A stretch of 31,683 nt of DNA, taken from a virus. Positions 16,194-24,291 of the stretch are shown here, piece after piece. Position 1 is the first letter of the stretch; every line of letters begins with the position of its first letter. The position numbers and the translations under genes were made by a program. The notes below the pieces were generated by a model. It did not search any database. It was not told where the DNA came from and saw only the letters and a list, made by a program, of their open reading frames with translations. The stretch covers positions 1-31,683 of the IMG/VR virus record IMGVR_UViG_3300021440_000089. One strand, given 5' to 3'.

Positions 16194-17545
16194 TGGATCC
16201 AATTAACTACAGCTTAAATGTAAAAGATCCCTTTGATAACGCCATGCAAGGCTTGCAAACAGGTTTGGCACTTCATGATCGGGCAGATCAAAAACAACAA
16301 CAGCTCTTATTGCAACAACAAATGCACACCGACATTGGCAGCGTTATTAATAATCCTGAAGCGACCGGAAAAGATTACGCCGATCTCGTTTTAAAGCATC
16401 CGCAACTTGCAGATGCCGCAAAACAATCTTGGGCAACTTACAGTGACGCGCAAAAGCAAAATAGCCTAAACAACATTTCGCAAGTTTATGCCGCTTTAAA
16501 CAGTAATCAGCCAGAAATAGCGAAACAAATACTCGATGAGCAAGCGACTGCCGCAACCAATGCAGGCAAAACAAATGATGCTCAGGCCGCATCTCGCATG
16601 TCGCAAATGATTGATTTGGATCCTAATACTGCAAAGCAATCAATCATGTTGCACCTAGCTGCAATTCCAGACGGCCAAAAGGTTCTTGAGAGTTTAAAAG
16701 TTCCGGGGGATGTGCAGAAAGGAAATGCTGATGCGGTTAGGGCAACCTACGAGGCGCAGCACACACCAGAAAGATTTGCGATGGAGCAGTCGCAATCAAA
16801 AGCAAATATTGCAAACCTTGATAGTCAGATTCAAAACAGAGCCGATCAGATGAATCTTGATCGCGATAAATTGCAGTCTGATGTTCAGCTAAAATTGTAC
16901 GAGCTAAAACAAAAAAATGGTGAGCTTCCAGAGTATGTGCAGAAGCAAGTAAATGAATCTGCGTCCGATGCAATTTCATCACAACAATCAGCCAGCCAAA
17001 TGCTTTCGCTTGCAGACAAAATTGATTCAGCGAACATGGGCAGTGGCATATTAACAAAGGGTTGGGAAGCAATTAAAAGCGCTACTGGCGAACAGACAGA
17101 TGTTTCTCAAATTCGCGCAAAATATTCTGGTCTTGTTACGCAAGCATCAATGGCCGCATACAAAAAAGTTGCGAGCGGATCAACCTCCGACAAAGATATT
17201 GAAACCGCAATGAGAGGTGTGCCAAGCGATACGGCTGACCCTGCTTTTATGTCTTCTTATTTGCGCGGGATGGCGAAACTACAGCAATTAGATTCCATTC
17301 AAAATAATGCAAAAACAGATTGGCTTTCGCAAAATAAATTTCTCGGGAAATCAAAAAACGATATGGAAATCGATGGCGTGAAAGTGCCAGCCGGAACTTC
17401 GTTCAAGGCTTTTACAGATCAATATCTGCAGCAAAAATACAACGACATCATAAAAAGCCAAAAAGTTGAAAAGGCCAAAAATCTTGGCAATCAACAATCC
17501 AGCAACATTGACCTTTCTTCTCGTTCCTACATGCAATTTGCATAA
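16193..17545 (+). CDS. Ejection protein, P22 gp20-like
   Basis: A 450-residue, Gln/Ala/Asp-rich, mostly helical protein, close to P22 gp20 in size (471) and in the same place between gp7- and gp16-like genes. Long amphipathic helices (DRADQKQQQLLLQQQMH, and a coiled coil around 200-250) fit an ejected channel-forming protein. No enzymatic motif seen. Assignment depends mainly on order and composition. Confidence 0.75.
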   Translation: MDPINYSLNVKDPFDNAMQGLQTGLALHDRADQKQQQLLLQQQMHTDIGSVINNPEATGKDYADLVLKHPQLADAAKQSWATYSDAQKQNSLNNISQVYAALNSNQPEIAKQILDEQATAATNAGKTNDAQAASRMSQMIDLDPNTAKQSIMLHLAAIPDGQKVLESLKVPGDVQKGNADAVRATYEAQHTPERFAMEQSQSKANIANLDSQIQNRADQMNLDRDKLQSDVQLKLYELKQKNGELPEYVQKQVNESASDAISSQQSASQMLSLADKIDSANMGSGILTKGWEAIKSATGEQTDVSQIRAKYSGLVTQASMAAYKKVASGSTSDKDIETAMRGVPSDTADPAFMSSYLRGMAKLQQLDSIQNNAKTDWLSQNKFLGKSKNDMEIDGVKVPAGTSFKAFTDQYLQQKYNDIIKSQKVEKAKNLGNQQSSNIDLSSRSYMQFA

Positions 17546-17554
17546 GGTGATCTA

Positions 17555-20116
17555 GTGCAATCAACATTTGATCGTGTGATGGCTGAGCAGCAACAAGCTC
17601 CGGCCGTCGATCCTAATTCTATTGCGAATATTTATTCAGCTTACAAATCGGGAAAGATGTCTCCTGACCAGGCGGCAGAATTTGAAAGCGATGTTAATGC
17701 GGGTCACATTATGTTGCCGAAAGGCGCAGCATTAAATGCGAGCAGCACGCAGAAAGATAATGATCCAACGCTATTGCCGCAATCTGTCACTGAAGCTTAT
17801 GTTGCAGGGAAATTAACACCGCAACAAAAATCAGAGCTTGAAGATGATATTCGATCGGGATTAGTTAAGCTGCCGCCTTCTCTGAAAACACAAAGCGATC
17901 AAGCTAGTACGCAAAATGTGCGAGTGCCTAATTGGGATAGCAATGGAAATGTCACCAGCTACACCGATACGCACAGCAATGAGCAAGGCATTATTCCTGC
18001 GCCCGAGCCATCAGCAGCACAAAAGGTTTGGAATACTGTAACGGCACCCATTGCGCACCCCATTGCAACTCTTGATGCAGCTGCGGCTACCGTTTCAAAT
18101 ATGGTGCTTGGTACAGCCGGAATGGTAGCTGGCGACGTTCACTCGATTACAAAATCGATTCTTGACGGCACCTTTGGATCTTCGTCCGAGTCAGACATTG
18201 CCGCTCAACAAAAAACAGTTGAAAACGATATAAAAGCGGCCACTTCTATTGGCTGGCAACCGCACTCTGAACAAGCTCAGCAGCTAACTAATAACGTTGG
18301 CGAGGCTATGAGCGCAGTTGCACCAGCGCTACCAATGACAGCGGAAATGAACGCCATAGGCCAATCGTCCCGGCTTGCCTCTCCCGCCCTCAATGCCACA
18401 TTAAACAAAGTCACCACTCCCATTAAAAATATCGCTGCGGACGCCATTGATTCGACCGGCGGCGCAATGAATAAAGTTAAACAGGTTTTTAGTAAAGAAC
18501 AGCAAGCAAATTCAGAAGCAGCGGCAACAAGTGCAGAGGTTCAACCAATCGCTTCAGCAAATGATTTGGCAGGTGATGCAAGAAGCGCTGCAATTGGTGG
18601 CTTCGGATCTCAAAAAGCTACAGCCAATTTAGCCGAACAAGTAAAGCCAGACGCAGAAGTTTTAGCGGCAGCTGATCGCCAAGGTGTTGCAGATAGTTTG
18701 CAGCCGGATCATTACTCGACAAATTTAGCGTACAGACAATTAGCGCAGTTTTTAAAATCTCAAACGGGTTCAGAAGCGGCGGCGGCTGAGCGTAGCGGAC
18801 TCGGGAAAATTGCACAAAAAGCCAATAATGTTATCGCCGAAATTGGCGGCACAGATGATATTTCTACTCTGTCAGAAAAAGTGGGAAAAACCCTGCAAGA
18901 AACACACGACAAATTAAAAGCAACCGCAAAAGATTTGTACGGCGAGGCTGAATCGAAAATAGGGCTGCGCACAGCGGTTGATGCGGAAAACACTCTCGCG
19001 GCAATTAAAAATAACGCTGAAAACATGGGCGGTATTGAGAATGTGTCGCCCGCAGAGAAGGCGCTTATCAAACAATTAACGCCTACCGAAGACTATCAGC
19101 CAACTTACGCGCTACTCGATAAAATTCGCAAAGATATTGGCGAGGCAAAACGCGGCAAGCAAAACGTTTTTGGCTCATCAAATGCAACTGAACTGGGTAA
19201 TCTTGAAACAGCCTTGCGCGCCGATCAGAAAGTTGCGGCAGATGCTGCGGGTGTCGGTGATGTTTGGGAAAAAGCTCAAGCCACCGCAAAAATGTACAAA
19301 GGCATTCAGGAAGATTTAACGTCAATATTCGGGAAAGAGCTTGATAAAAGTCTTTCGCCGCTGCTTTCAAAATCTATCCCGCGCTTAAAGTCTGGCGATT
19401 CGTCATCTTTTATAAAATTAATTAAAAATATCCCAAAAGATATGCGGCAAGAGGTTGTTGCTTCTGGTGTTAAATCATTTTTTCAAGAAACCAATCGCGG
19501 CGGTGCGATGAATTTTAATGACTTCGCCAATTGGTTTGAAAAGTTACAGAAGCAAAAGCAAGCCTACACCGCAATCATGAGCAATTTACCGAAAGAAACT
19601 GTTGCATCGTTGCAAGATTTCGCAACCATGGCGCGCGGAATTTCTCGCTCTCAGCGTGAGTTTTTGGCAACAGGTAAAGCAGTCAACAAGGATGCTTTTG
19701 ATAAGGCTAATAGCTTTATTGGTCGCGTTTATGAGCAAGTCAAAAGCAATGGCGTCACTGGTGCTGTTGGTGAAATTGCCGGAACCGCGCACGGAATGCC
19801 TGGCGCTTTCACGGCGGTGATGTCAGCAGCAACAAAAAATAAACCGCCAATCATGCAAGCGGCTGACAGGCTAATCACGTCAAAAGAATTTGTCGATGCT
19901 GTTAAAGCGACCTCCGAAAAATCCTCGCCCATCGCAAAAAAAGCTGCCGTAAAAAAACTAGCAAACAGTAAAAAATTCAAAGAGTTTTTTGCATTCGTAA
20001 AACGAAAAAACCCAACAATCACAAAAGAAGAGTGGATTTCAAAAGCCCTGCAAGTAGAAATTCAAAACTCAAATAACCTGACAAACAAACAGGAACAGCC
20101 AAGATATGACCATTAG
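17555..20116 (+). CDS. Large ejection protein, P22 gp16-like
   Basis: An 853-residue protein in the gp16 slot, longer than P22 gp16 (609). GTG start with AAGGTGA about 5 bases upstream. The N-terminus carries two copies of a short module, about residues 25-57 and 79-109, with pattern Y-x-x-GK-(M/L)-(S/T)-P-x-Q-x-x-E-x-E-x-D, ending in LP. The body is Ala-rich helix with hydrophobic stretches (about 165-195) that may span the membrane. The C-terminus is very basic. In P22, gp16 can itself carry DNA across the inner membrane. Overlaps the tailspike by 11 bases. Confidence 0.72.
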   Translation: MQSTFDRVMAEQQQAPAVDPNSIANIYSAYKSGKMSPDQAAEFESDVNAGHIMLPKGAALNASSTQKDNDPTLLPQSVTEAYVAGKLTPQQKSELEDDIRSGLVKLPPSLKTQSDQASTQNVRVPNWDSNGNVTSYTDTHSNEQGIIPAPEPSAAQKVWNTVTAPIAHPIATLDAAAATVSNMVLGTAGMVAGDVHSITKSILDGTFGSSSESDIAAQQKTVENDIKAATSIGWQPHSEQAQQLTNNVGEAMSAVAPALPMTAEMNAIGQSSRLASPALNATLNKVTTPIKNIAADAIDSTGGAMNKVKQVFSKEQQANSEAAATSAEVQPIASANDLAGDARSAAIGGFGSQKATANLAEQVKPDAEVLAAADRQGVADSLQPDHYSTNLAYRQLAQFLKSQTGSEAAAAERSGLGKIAQKANNVIAEIGGTDDISTLSEKVGKTLQETHDKLKATAKDLYGEAESKIGLRTAVDAENTLAAIKNNAENMGGIENVSPAEKALIKQLTPTEDYQPTYALLDKIRKDIGEAKRGKQNVFGSSNATELGNLETALRADQKVAADAAGVGDVWEKAQATAKMYKGIQEDLTSIFGKELDKSLSPLLSKSIPRLKSGDSSSFIKLIKNIPKDMRQEVVASGVKSFFQETNRGGAMNFNDFANWFEKLQKQKQAYTAIMSNLPKETVASLQDFATMARGISRSQREFLATGKAVNKDAFDKANSFIGRVYEQVKSNGVTGAVGEIAGTAHGMPGAFTAVMSAATKNKPPIMQAADRLITSKEFVDAVKATSEKSSPIAKKAAVKKLANSKKFKEFFAFVKRKNPTITKEEWISKALQVEIQNSNNLTNKQEQPRYDH

Positions 20117-22103
20117 TAAAGTAATCTCTCCTTACGAATCCTTTACCGATCTTGACGGCTCGCCTCTGGATGGTGGGTACATATTTATTGGCGCGGTTAA
20201 TTTAAACCCAGAAACAAACCAGATCCAAATTTATTGGGATTCAGCGCTCACGCAGCCCGCGCCACAACCACTTAGAACTGTGAGCGGATACATCTCAAGA
20301 AATGGAACTCCGTCAGCAGTATATGCGGCATCCGATTATTCTATAACCGTCAAAAACAAAAGTTTAAGCTTAGTTTTATACGAGGCAGATGTTTTCGCTC
20401 AAACTTATTTAAGCTCTGCAATAAGCTCAATTATTGCAGCATCTTCCGTTTTGACAGTAGAAACATTTTCAGCCTTAGCAACAACACCTGCTACGTCAGC
20501 CGGTATGATTGTATTTTTAAAGCAGCATACAAGCGGTGGTATTGGCGGGGGTTTCTTTCAAGATAATCCAGGCGCAATAGCAAATGATAACGGAACAAAG
20601 ATAAATAATACTGTAACCGTTGGAAGAAATTGGAAAAGGCTTTTTGATGAGCCTGTTCATGTAAAATGGTTCGGCGCTGTTTGTGATGGTGTTACTGATG
20701 ATTCAAGTAAATTTATATTGGCGCAAGCTTCTGGATATTTAACAGTAGATGCGCGCGGATGCAATTGTTTTTTAGGTTCTACAATCAACATTGCTGCCAA
20801 CACTCAGTGGCTGTTGAGCGGAGCAACTCTTTCCTTTGTGGGCGCATCTTCAACAATGTTTTCGGCTACATTAGTTGACAACTGGTCTTTAGTTGGACCA
20901 TTTACTGTTAATGGCGATCTAGTCACGAATCCTGGAACAGGAGTGTCCTCAAAAGCTATTTCAGTAACTGATTGCGGTAATTGGAAAATTATCGATCCAA
21001 CAATCAATAACGTAAAAGGCTACGGAATTTATACAGATCCCGGCGCATCAACTAGACCAAGAGGTAATGGCGGAAGTGTAATAAACCCAAAATTAAATGG
21101 CTGCGTGTGGGGCTGGCATGATAACCCCGGATCAGGAGGGGAATATTGTACCGTCACAAATATACACGCAATTGCAAACGCTGAAGCAGCGGTTGAAAGC
21201 TCAGCAGGGAATACTATTTTTGTTGGCGGACACATCCTAGATAACATTAAAGATGGCATTAGATTATTTAATGGCGCAAACAATACTCATGGCTCGTTCA
21301 CTGGCTTAAACGTAAACCACAACGGACAATATAATCTTGTCGCCACCCAAGTGCTAAATGGTGAAACTTTTACAGGCTGTCATTTCTATGCAAACGTTGC
21401 TGGCACCTCTCCCGGGTCAATATTTTTAGATCGGTGTAAAGGAATCAATTTGGATGGCGGACATTTAGATTGCGAAGTTTACAACTACAAAGACGGATCA
21501 AGCGGCGTAAACGTTATTGAAAATATGTACATGCCTGGCGGATATGGCGTTAATAAATTAGCCGGATCTAACAATGGTCACGATCAGTTAATTTTTAGAA
21601 ATTGTTGGGGCCCGGGCGCCTATCAAATTGCTGGCGGCATAGAATCAGCAGGGGTTCCAATCAATGATCCAAGCCTGTGTTATGTTCTGGCGCAGCGCAA
21701 TGCGGCTGACACATTTAATTTAACGTCCGGCACTCCAACAACTTTACCTTTTAGCGCAACCCCACCTTTCCCGGATCGTCGAGGCGTGTTTAATTTCGGT
21801 ACAGGGACAGCAACGATTCCAGCAAATTGCGCGGGACTTTACTCCGTAGACTTTGATTTGGTTTTTAATGGGACGGCAATGAATGCTGCGTCTAGCTTTG
21901 TCGAGTTTAAAATTAACGGCGTGTCAAAGAAGGTTGCTTTCTCTAATATTTTTAGCACGACAAGACTACAAATCACATGCTCGTTTGAAATTAATCTAGC
22001 CGTTGGTGACGCACTTACACTTGTTGCCACAATAGTTGGAACAACCCCTGTGTTTGGTGATTCTGCGTGGCCGTCAAATTTCTCACTAAAAAGAATTTCG
22101 TAA
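20106..22103 (+). CDS. Tailspike, receptor-binding or depolymerase protein
   Basis: A 665-residue protein. Residues 1-98 match the P22 tailspike head-binding domain (GSPLDGGYIFIGAVNLNPET, then IQIYWDSALTQPAPQPLRT, and SLVLYEADVF). GAVCDGVTDD at 190-199 is the usual entry to a right-handed beta-helix of pectate-lyase type, which runs to about 520 and would contact surface glycan. The last 110 residues (from about RRGVFNFGTGTATIPANCAG) form a beta-sandwich of TNF/C1q type, probably a trimerisation or binding end. Catalytic residues cannot be assigned by eye. Last virion gene before attP. Confidence 0.85.
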   Translation: MTISKVISPYESFTDLDGSPLDGGYIFIGAVNLNPETNQIQIYWDSALTQPAPQPLRTVSGYISRNGTPSAVYAASDYSITVKNKSLSLVLYEADVFAQTYLSSAISSIIAASSVLTVETFSALATTPATSAGMIVFLKQHTSGGIGGGFFQDNPGAIANDNGTKINNTVTVGRNWKRLFDEPVHVKWFGAVCDGVTDDSSKFILAQASGYLTVDARGCNCFLGSTINIAANTQWLLSGATLSFVGASSTMFSATLVDNWSLVGPFTVNGDLVTNPGTGVSSKAISVTDCGNWKIIDPTINNVKGYGIYTDPGASTRPRGNGGSVINPKLNGCVWGWHDNPGSGGEYCTVTNIHAIANAEAAVESSAGNTIFVGGHILDNIKDGIRLFNGANNTHGSFTGLNVNHNGQYNLVATQVLNGETFTGCHFYANVAGTSPGSIFLDRCKGINLDGGHLDCEVYNYKDGSSGVNVIENMYMPGGYGVNKLAGSNNGHDQLIFRNCWGPGAYQIAGGIESAGVPINDPSLCYVLAQRNAADTFNLTSGTPTTLPFSATPPFPDRRGVFNFGTGTATIPANCAGLYSVDFDLVFNGTAMNAASSFVEFKINGVSKKVAFSNIFSTTRLQITCSFEINLAVGDALTLVATIVGTTPVFGDSAWPSNFSLKRIS

Positions 22104-22109
22104 AAACAG

Positions 22110-22137
22110 AAATGGCGATATAACGGCGATATACAGT
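22110..22137 (+). repeat. Candidate integrase arm-type site, copy 1
   Basis: A 28-bp element starting AAATGGCGATAT and ending ATATACAGT. It matches 22374-22401 at 24 of 28 positions in the same orientation, and each copy contains two GGC(G/A)ATAT half-units. The pair brackets the tRNA-derived core, as arm sites do for lambda-type integrases. Confidence 0.5.
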
Positions 22138-22261
22138 AAAGCGGTTTTTGTAAGTCTTTGATTTAAAAAGGTCAAAAATTGCAGAATTTCAAGTTTTTTA
22201 GCGCGAAAAAATCGGTGAATTTCCTTTGTTTTCAATAGTATGCGCGCCGTAGCGCACAATA

Positions 22262-22306
22262 TTGACATGGTGGGGGTCAGCAGTTCGAGTCTGCTTAGTC
22301 CTACCA
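22262..22306 (+). other. attP core: 3' half of tRNA-Val(GAC)
   Basis: Starts TTGACATGGTGGGGGTC, the anticodon loop (GAC), 3' anticodon stem and variable loop of gammaproteobacterial tRNA-Val(GAC). It is followed by a perfect T arm (AGCAG, loop TTCGAGT, CTGCT), the 3' acceptor strand TAGTCCT, A and CCA. The 5' half of the tRNA is absent: upstream sequence does not pair with the acceptor or anticodon stem. Integration here would restore a full tRNA gene. Located between tailspike and integrase, both phage genes, so it is attP. Confidence 0.82.
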
Positions 22307-22373
22307 AATAACTCGCTGATTTATAAAGATTTGTTGCTGCTTTCATGGCTTTCTCCTTTGGATTGTGGCAATA

Positions 22374-22401
22374 AAATGGCGATATTTTGGCAATATACAG
22401 T
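22374..22401 (+). repeat. Candidate integrase arm-type site, copy 2
   Basis: Second copy of the 28-bp element at 22110, four mismatches. The two copies lie about 125 bp left and 67 bp right of the tRNA-derived core. Confidence 0.5.
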
Positions 22402-22407
22402 GGTGCT

Positions 22408-22554
22408 CTAAACTAGGGTTTCAGCTAATTTCCTCAGCTTTTCGACGTTTTCCTTCTTCACCCAAAACTCAACTTTCATCAATCCCGCTGCGCGTCTTTC
22501 ATCCCTAAGCTTTTGCATTAAATCCTTTTTTGGAATTGGTTTTGTGTCGTTCAT
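22408..22554 (-). CDS. 48-residue basic protein next to attP
   Basis: A short gene, MNDTKPIPKKDLMQKLRDE... to ...KLAETLV, ending in TAG. The pattern RDERRAAGL-M-KVEFWV-KKENVEKLRKLA is like small phage and plasmid proteins with a short beta strand followed by two helices, a ribbon-helix-helix-like layout. A GAGG lies about 10 bases before the ATG, and a promoter with an operator-like palindrome lies upstream. A DNA-binding or autoregulatory role is inferred, not shown. No better-known family recognised. Confidence 0.55.
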   Translation of the reverse strand: MNDTKPIPKKDLMQKLRDERRAAGLMKVEFWVKKENVEKLRKLAETLV

Positions 22555-22579
22555 TTTTTATGGGCCTCACTGTTATTTT

Positions 22580-22608
22580 AATCTAGCATGGGTAACATGT
22601 TACCGCAA
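22580..22608 (-). promoter_or_regulatory. Leftward promoter with operator palindrome in the spacer
   Basis: On the minus strand, TTGCGG (-35), 17-base spacer, TAGATT (-10). The spacer and -35 edge hold GGTAACATGTTACC (22591-22604), a perfect 14-bp palindrome. A dimeric repressor bound there would block the promoter of the 48-residue gene. Motif evidence only. Confidence 0.45.
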
Positions 22609-22617
22609 GTAAATTGC

Positions 22618-22650
22618 CTAGATTTTTAATTCGGCTGCGCACTCAGTCCA
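22618..22650 (-). pseudogene. Duplicated 3' end of the integrase gene
   Basis: Minus-strand codons read WTECAAELKI-stop, repeating the integrase ending WTECAAELKL-stop at 22849-22817. Over the nine shared codons, the five base differences are all synonymous third positions, so this is the tail of a diverged integrase allele rather than a recent copy. It abuts the stop of the small gene at 22653. Confidence 0.65.
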
Positions 22651-22652
22651 AT

Positions 22653-22820
22653 TCAATCGAGCTTCCGCTGTATTCTATTCAAGACTTCGTTCTGCTTTTC
22701 GCTCAACTCGTAATCATCCGGCTTGTCGGCCAAATCATTGATAAACGTACTTTCCCATTCGCTTAGCTTGTCCTCTTGATCGAGCGCATCCATTACAAAT
22801 CGTTTTTGCACTCTGTTCAT
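22653..22820 (-). CDS. 55-residue acidic protein coupled to integrase
   Basis: Begins at an ATG overlapping the integrase stop (ATGA), so it is probably translated by re-initiation. The product is charged and helical (MNRVQKRFVMDALDQEDKLS, then LSEKQNEVLNRIQRKLD). It lies between the real integrase 3' end and a duplicate of that end, as if inserted there with a donor integrase tail. Function unknown; residues 35-55 could be a dimerisation helix. Confidence 0.55.
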   Translation of the reverse strand: MNRVQKRFVMDALDQEDKLSEWESTFINDLADKPDDYELSEKQNEVLNRIQRKLD

Positions 22821-23926
22821 AACTTCAACTCCGCTGCACACTCAGTCCACGGCATGTGCTGATCCGTGTAGCTGTCGGTCATCCGCTGTGTGGTGTGGCC
22901 CATTAATAAATTCACATACTCTTTCGAGTAACCTTGCTGCAAATACAGCGCTCCACCCAAACCGCGAATTTCGTGAAAGGTGGGTGCTTCGCCTTTCTTC
23001 CAATCCGCAAAAATCCCTGTTTTGTCTCTCGCCTTATTGAATGCCTTCGTTAGATATTGGTCTCGCACCTGAGCCCAGTGCTCTTGGCCTTCAAACGTGT
23101 TGCCGTTGCGTTCCGCTTGCCGGTGGACGATGAACGGACACACGGGCTGCACTTGTCGTGATCGAGTGATAACTGCGCTCAAATCGTTTCCTATTTTGAT
23201 TCGCAGGTAAGCGCGCTCGCCGTGCTTTTCGGTCTTTTGCTGAATAACCCTGAGCTCGCCGCTTTCAATGTCGGAGTATTTGGCCAGCACAACATCGCCG
23301 CGGCGCTGAAGTGTGATCAAACTGAAGTCCATTGCGACCTTTAGCCAGTCATCGGCTTGCTCACGAATCGCCGTGTATTGCTCAAGTGTTAATTTCCCCC
23401 TGGTCTTTTTCTCGACTTGCGCGGGCAGGGTGGCCAACGCTAGGTTCGAATAGCCATCCGGAAACATACCGGACGCAATACCAAACGCGAAAAGCTTTAT
23501 CATCACGCCCCTGTGCTTTGTGTAGCTATTCCCTTCAAAATTATTAGACAGAAAATTAGACACTAATCGCTGCGTGGTGTGGATCAATTCAATTTTTCCG
23601 ATGCCGTCAACAATATGCTGCAGCCGGTAGTTTTCTTCTTTAACCGTGCTCGCTTTTTTGTTTTCCTGCCACTGGCGCTCCGCCATGTAACGCTTAACCA
23701 ATCCGGCCCATGTGTTTGATTCATCGCCCATGATTTTTTTTACAAAATCCGTTTTGTGCATGAGCAACGCATTTGCCTGTTTCGCAGCAAGAATTGCTTT
23801 GGTTTTGTCAGTGCCAAGCCCCACATATTTTCCGCTGTCTGGTTTTTTATAGCGGTAATACTCGCCGCTTTTGTACAGATTCGGCGGAAGGTCTTGAGTG
23901 TCCTTTGTGCGATTCCGTGGAGCCAT
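22817..23926 (-). CDS. int: Tyrosine recombinase, phage integrase
   Basis: A 369-residue lambda-Int-type recombinase. The N-terminal 65 residues (YKSGEYYRYKKPDSGKYVGLGTDKTKAI) match the arm-binding domain; residues about 70-170 are the core-binding domain. Catalytic residues: R208 in TLQRRGD, a Lys in QKTEKHG (231 or 234), H318 and R321 in HEIRG, H344 in LMGHT, and nucleophile Y353 in DSYTD. It inserts the phage at the tRNA-Val(GAC) gene, whose 3' half lies about 0.5 kb away. The ATG is 2 bases from the stop of the upstream small gene. Confidence 0.95.
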   Translation of the reverse strand: MAPRNRTKDTQDLPPNLYKSGEYYRYKKPDSGKYVGLGTDKTKAILAAKQANALLMHKTDFVKKIMGDESNTWAGLVKRYMAERQWQENKKASTVKEENYRLQHIVDGIGKIELIHTTQRLVSNFLSNNFEGNSYTKHRGVMIKLFAFGIASGMFPDGYSNLALATLPAQVEKKTRGKLTLEQYTAIREQADDWLKVAMDFSLITLQRRGDVVLAKYSDIESGELRVIQQKTEKHGERAYLRIKIGNDLSAVITRSRQVQPVCPFIVHRQAERNGNTFEGQEHWAQVRDQYLTKAFNKARDKTGIFADWKKGEAPTFHEIRGLGGALYLQQGYSKEYVNLLMGHTTQRMTDSYTDQHMPWTECAAELKL

Positions 23927-23928
23927 CT

Positions 23929-24114
23929 TTAAGCCTGCAAAATTTTATTCAAAAGATTTTGTTCATTCTTAGCTTCGACAACGACAAATGATTGCCCGCC
24001 AATTTCTTTAATGACCACATCGCCGGAGTTAACCATTGCTTTGAACATTTTCTTTGGTAGGCGAGTGAAGTTTTCTCGCTTCCAATCATTTACGGGTTGC
24101 AGCATTTGCTTCAT
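23929..24114 (-). CDS. Candidate excisionase (recombination directionality factor)
   Basis: A 61-residue basic protein with a strong GAGGTG ribosome site, directly upstream of int in the same transcript, the usual xis position. The stretch W11-KRENFTRLPKKMFKAMVNSG followed by VVIKEIGGQSFVVVEA looks like a helix pair and a beta hairpin, as in winged-helix Xis proteins, though the classical W-x-RP motif is missing. Role inferred mainly from position and size. Confidence 0.45.
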   Translation of the reverse strand: MKQMLQPVNDWKRENFTRLPKKMFKAMVNSGDVVIKEIGGQSFVVVEAKNEQNLLNKILQA

Positions 24115-24126
24115 GTTACACCTCGA

Positions 24127-24291
24127 TCACTTGTTGCCGTCTTCTGCGATGACTCTCTTCATAATGCAAACTTCAATTCGATTGATGCCGAGCTTTTCGG
24201 CAACGAACCGTGTTGAATGCTTACCTTTCCTCAGAAAAGATTTTACTTGCTCAAATTTTGGGTGTTCTTTAATGGATGGTGGCTGTGTCAT
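24127..24291 (-). CDS. 54-residue helix-turn-helix protein
   Basis: A small gene starting MTQPPSIKEHPKFEQVKSFL and ending VIAEDGNK. The segment KHSTRFVAEKLGINRIEVCIMKR is a clear helix-turn-helix of the Hin/homeodomain type. Its ATG overlaps the stop of the YopX-like gene (ATGA). It could be the true directionality factor or a small regulator. It is not a repressor of cI size. Confidence 0.6.
   Translation of the reverse strand: MTQPPSIKEHPKFEQVKSFLRKGKHSTRFVAEKLGINRIEVCIMKRVIAEDGNK

Noticed and set aside
22262-22306. Complete tRNA gene
   Set aside because: Only the anticodon loop, 3' anticodon stem, T arm and 3' acceptor strand are present; no matching 5' acceptor, D arm or 5' anticodon stem precedes it.
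22086-22346. 86-codon minus-strand frame containing SRLELLTPTMS
   Set aside because: It is the antisense reading of the tRNA-Val fragment, a well-known source of spurious frames, and overlaps attP.
22104-22407. Lysogenic-conversion genes between tailspike and integrase, as gtrABC in P22
   Set aside because: The 300-bp region holds only attP and the repeat elements.
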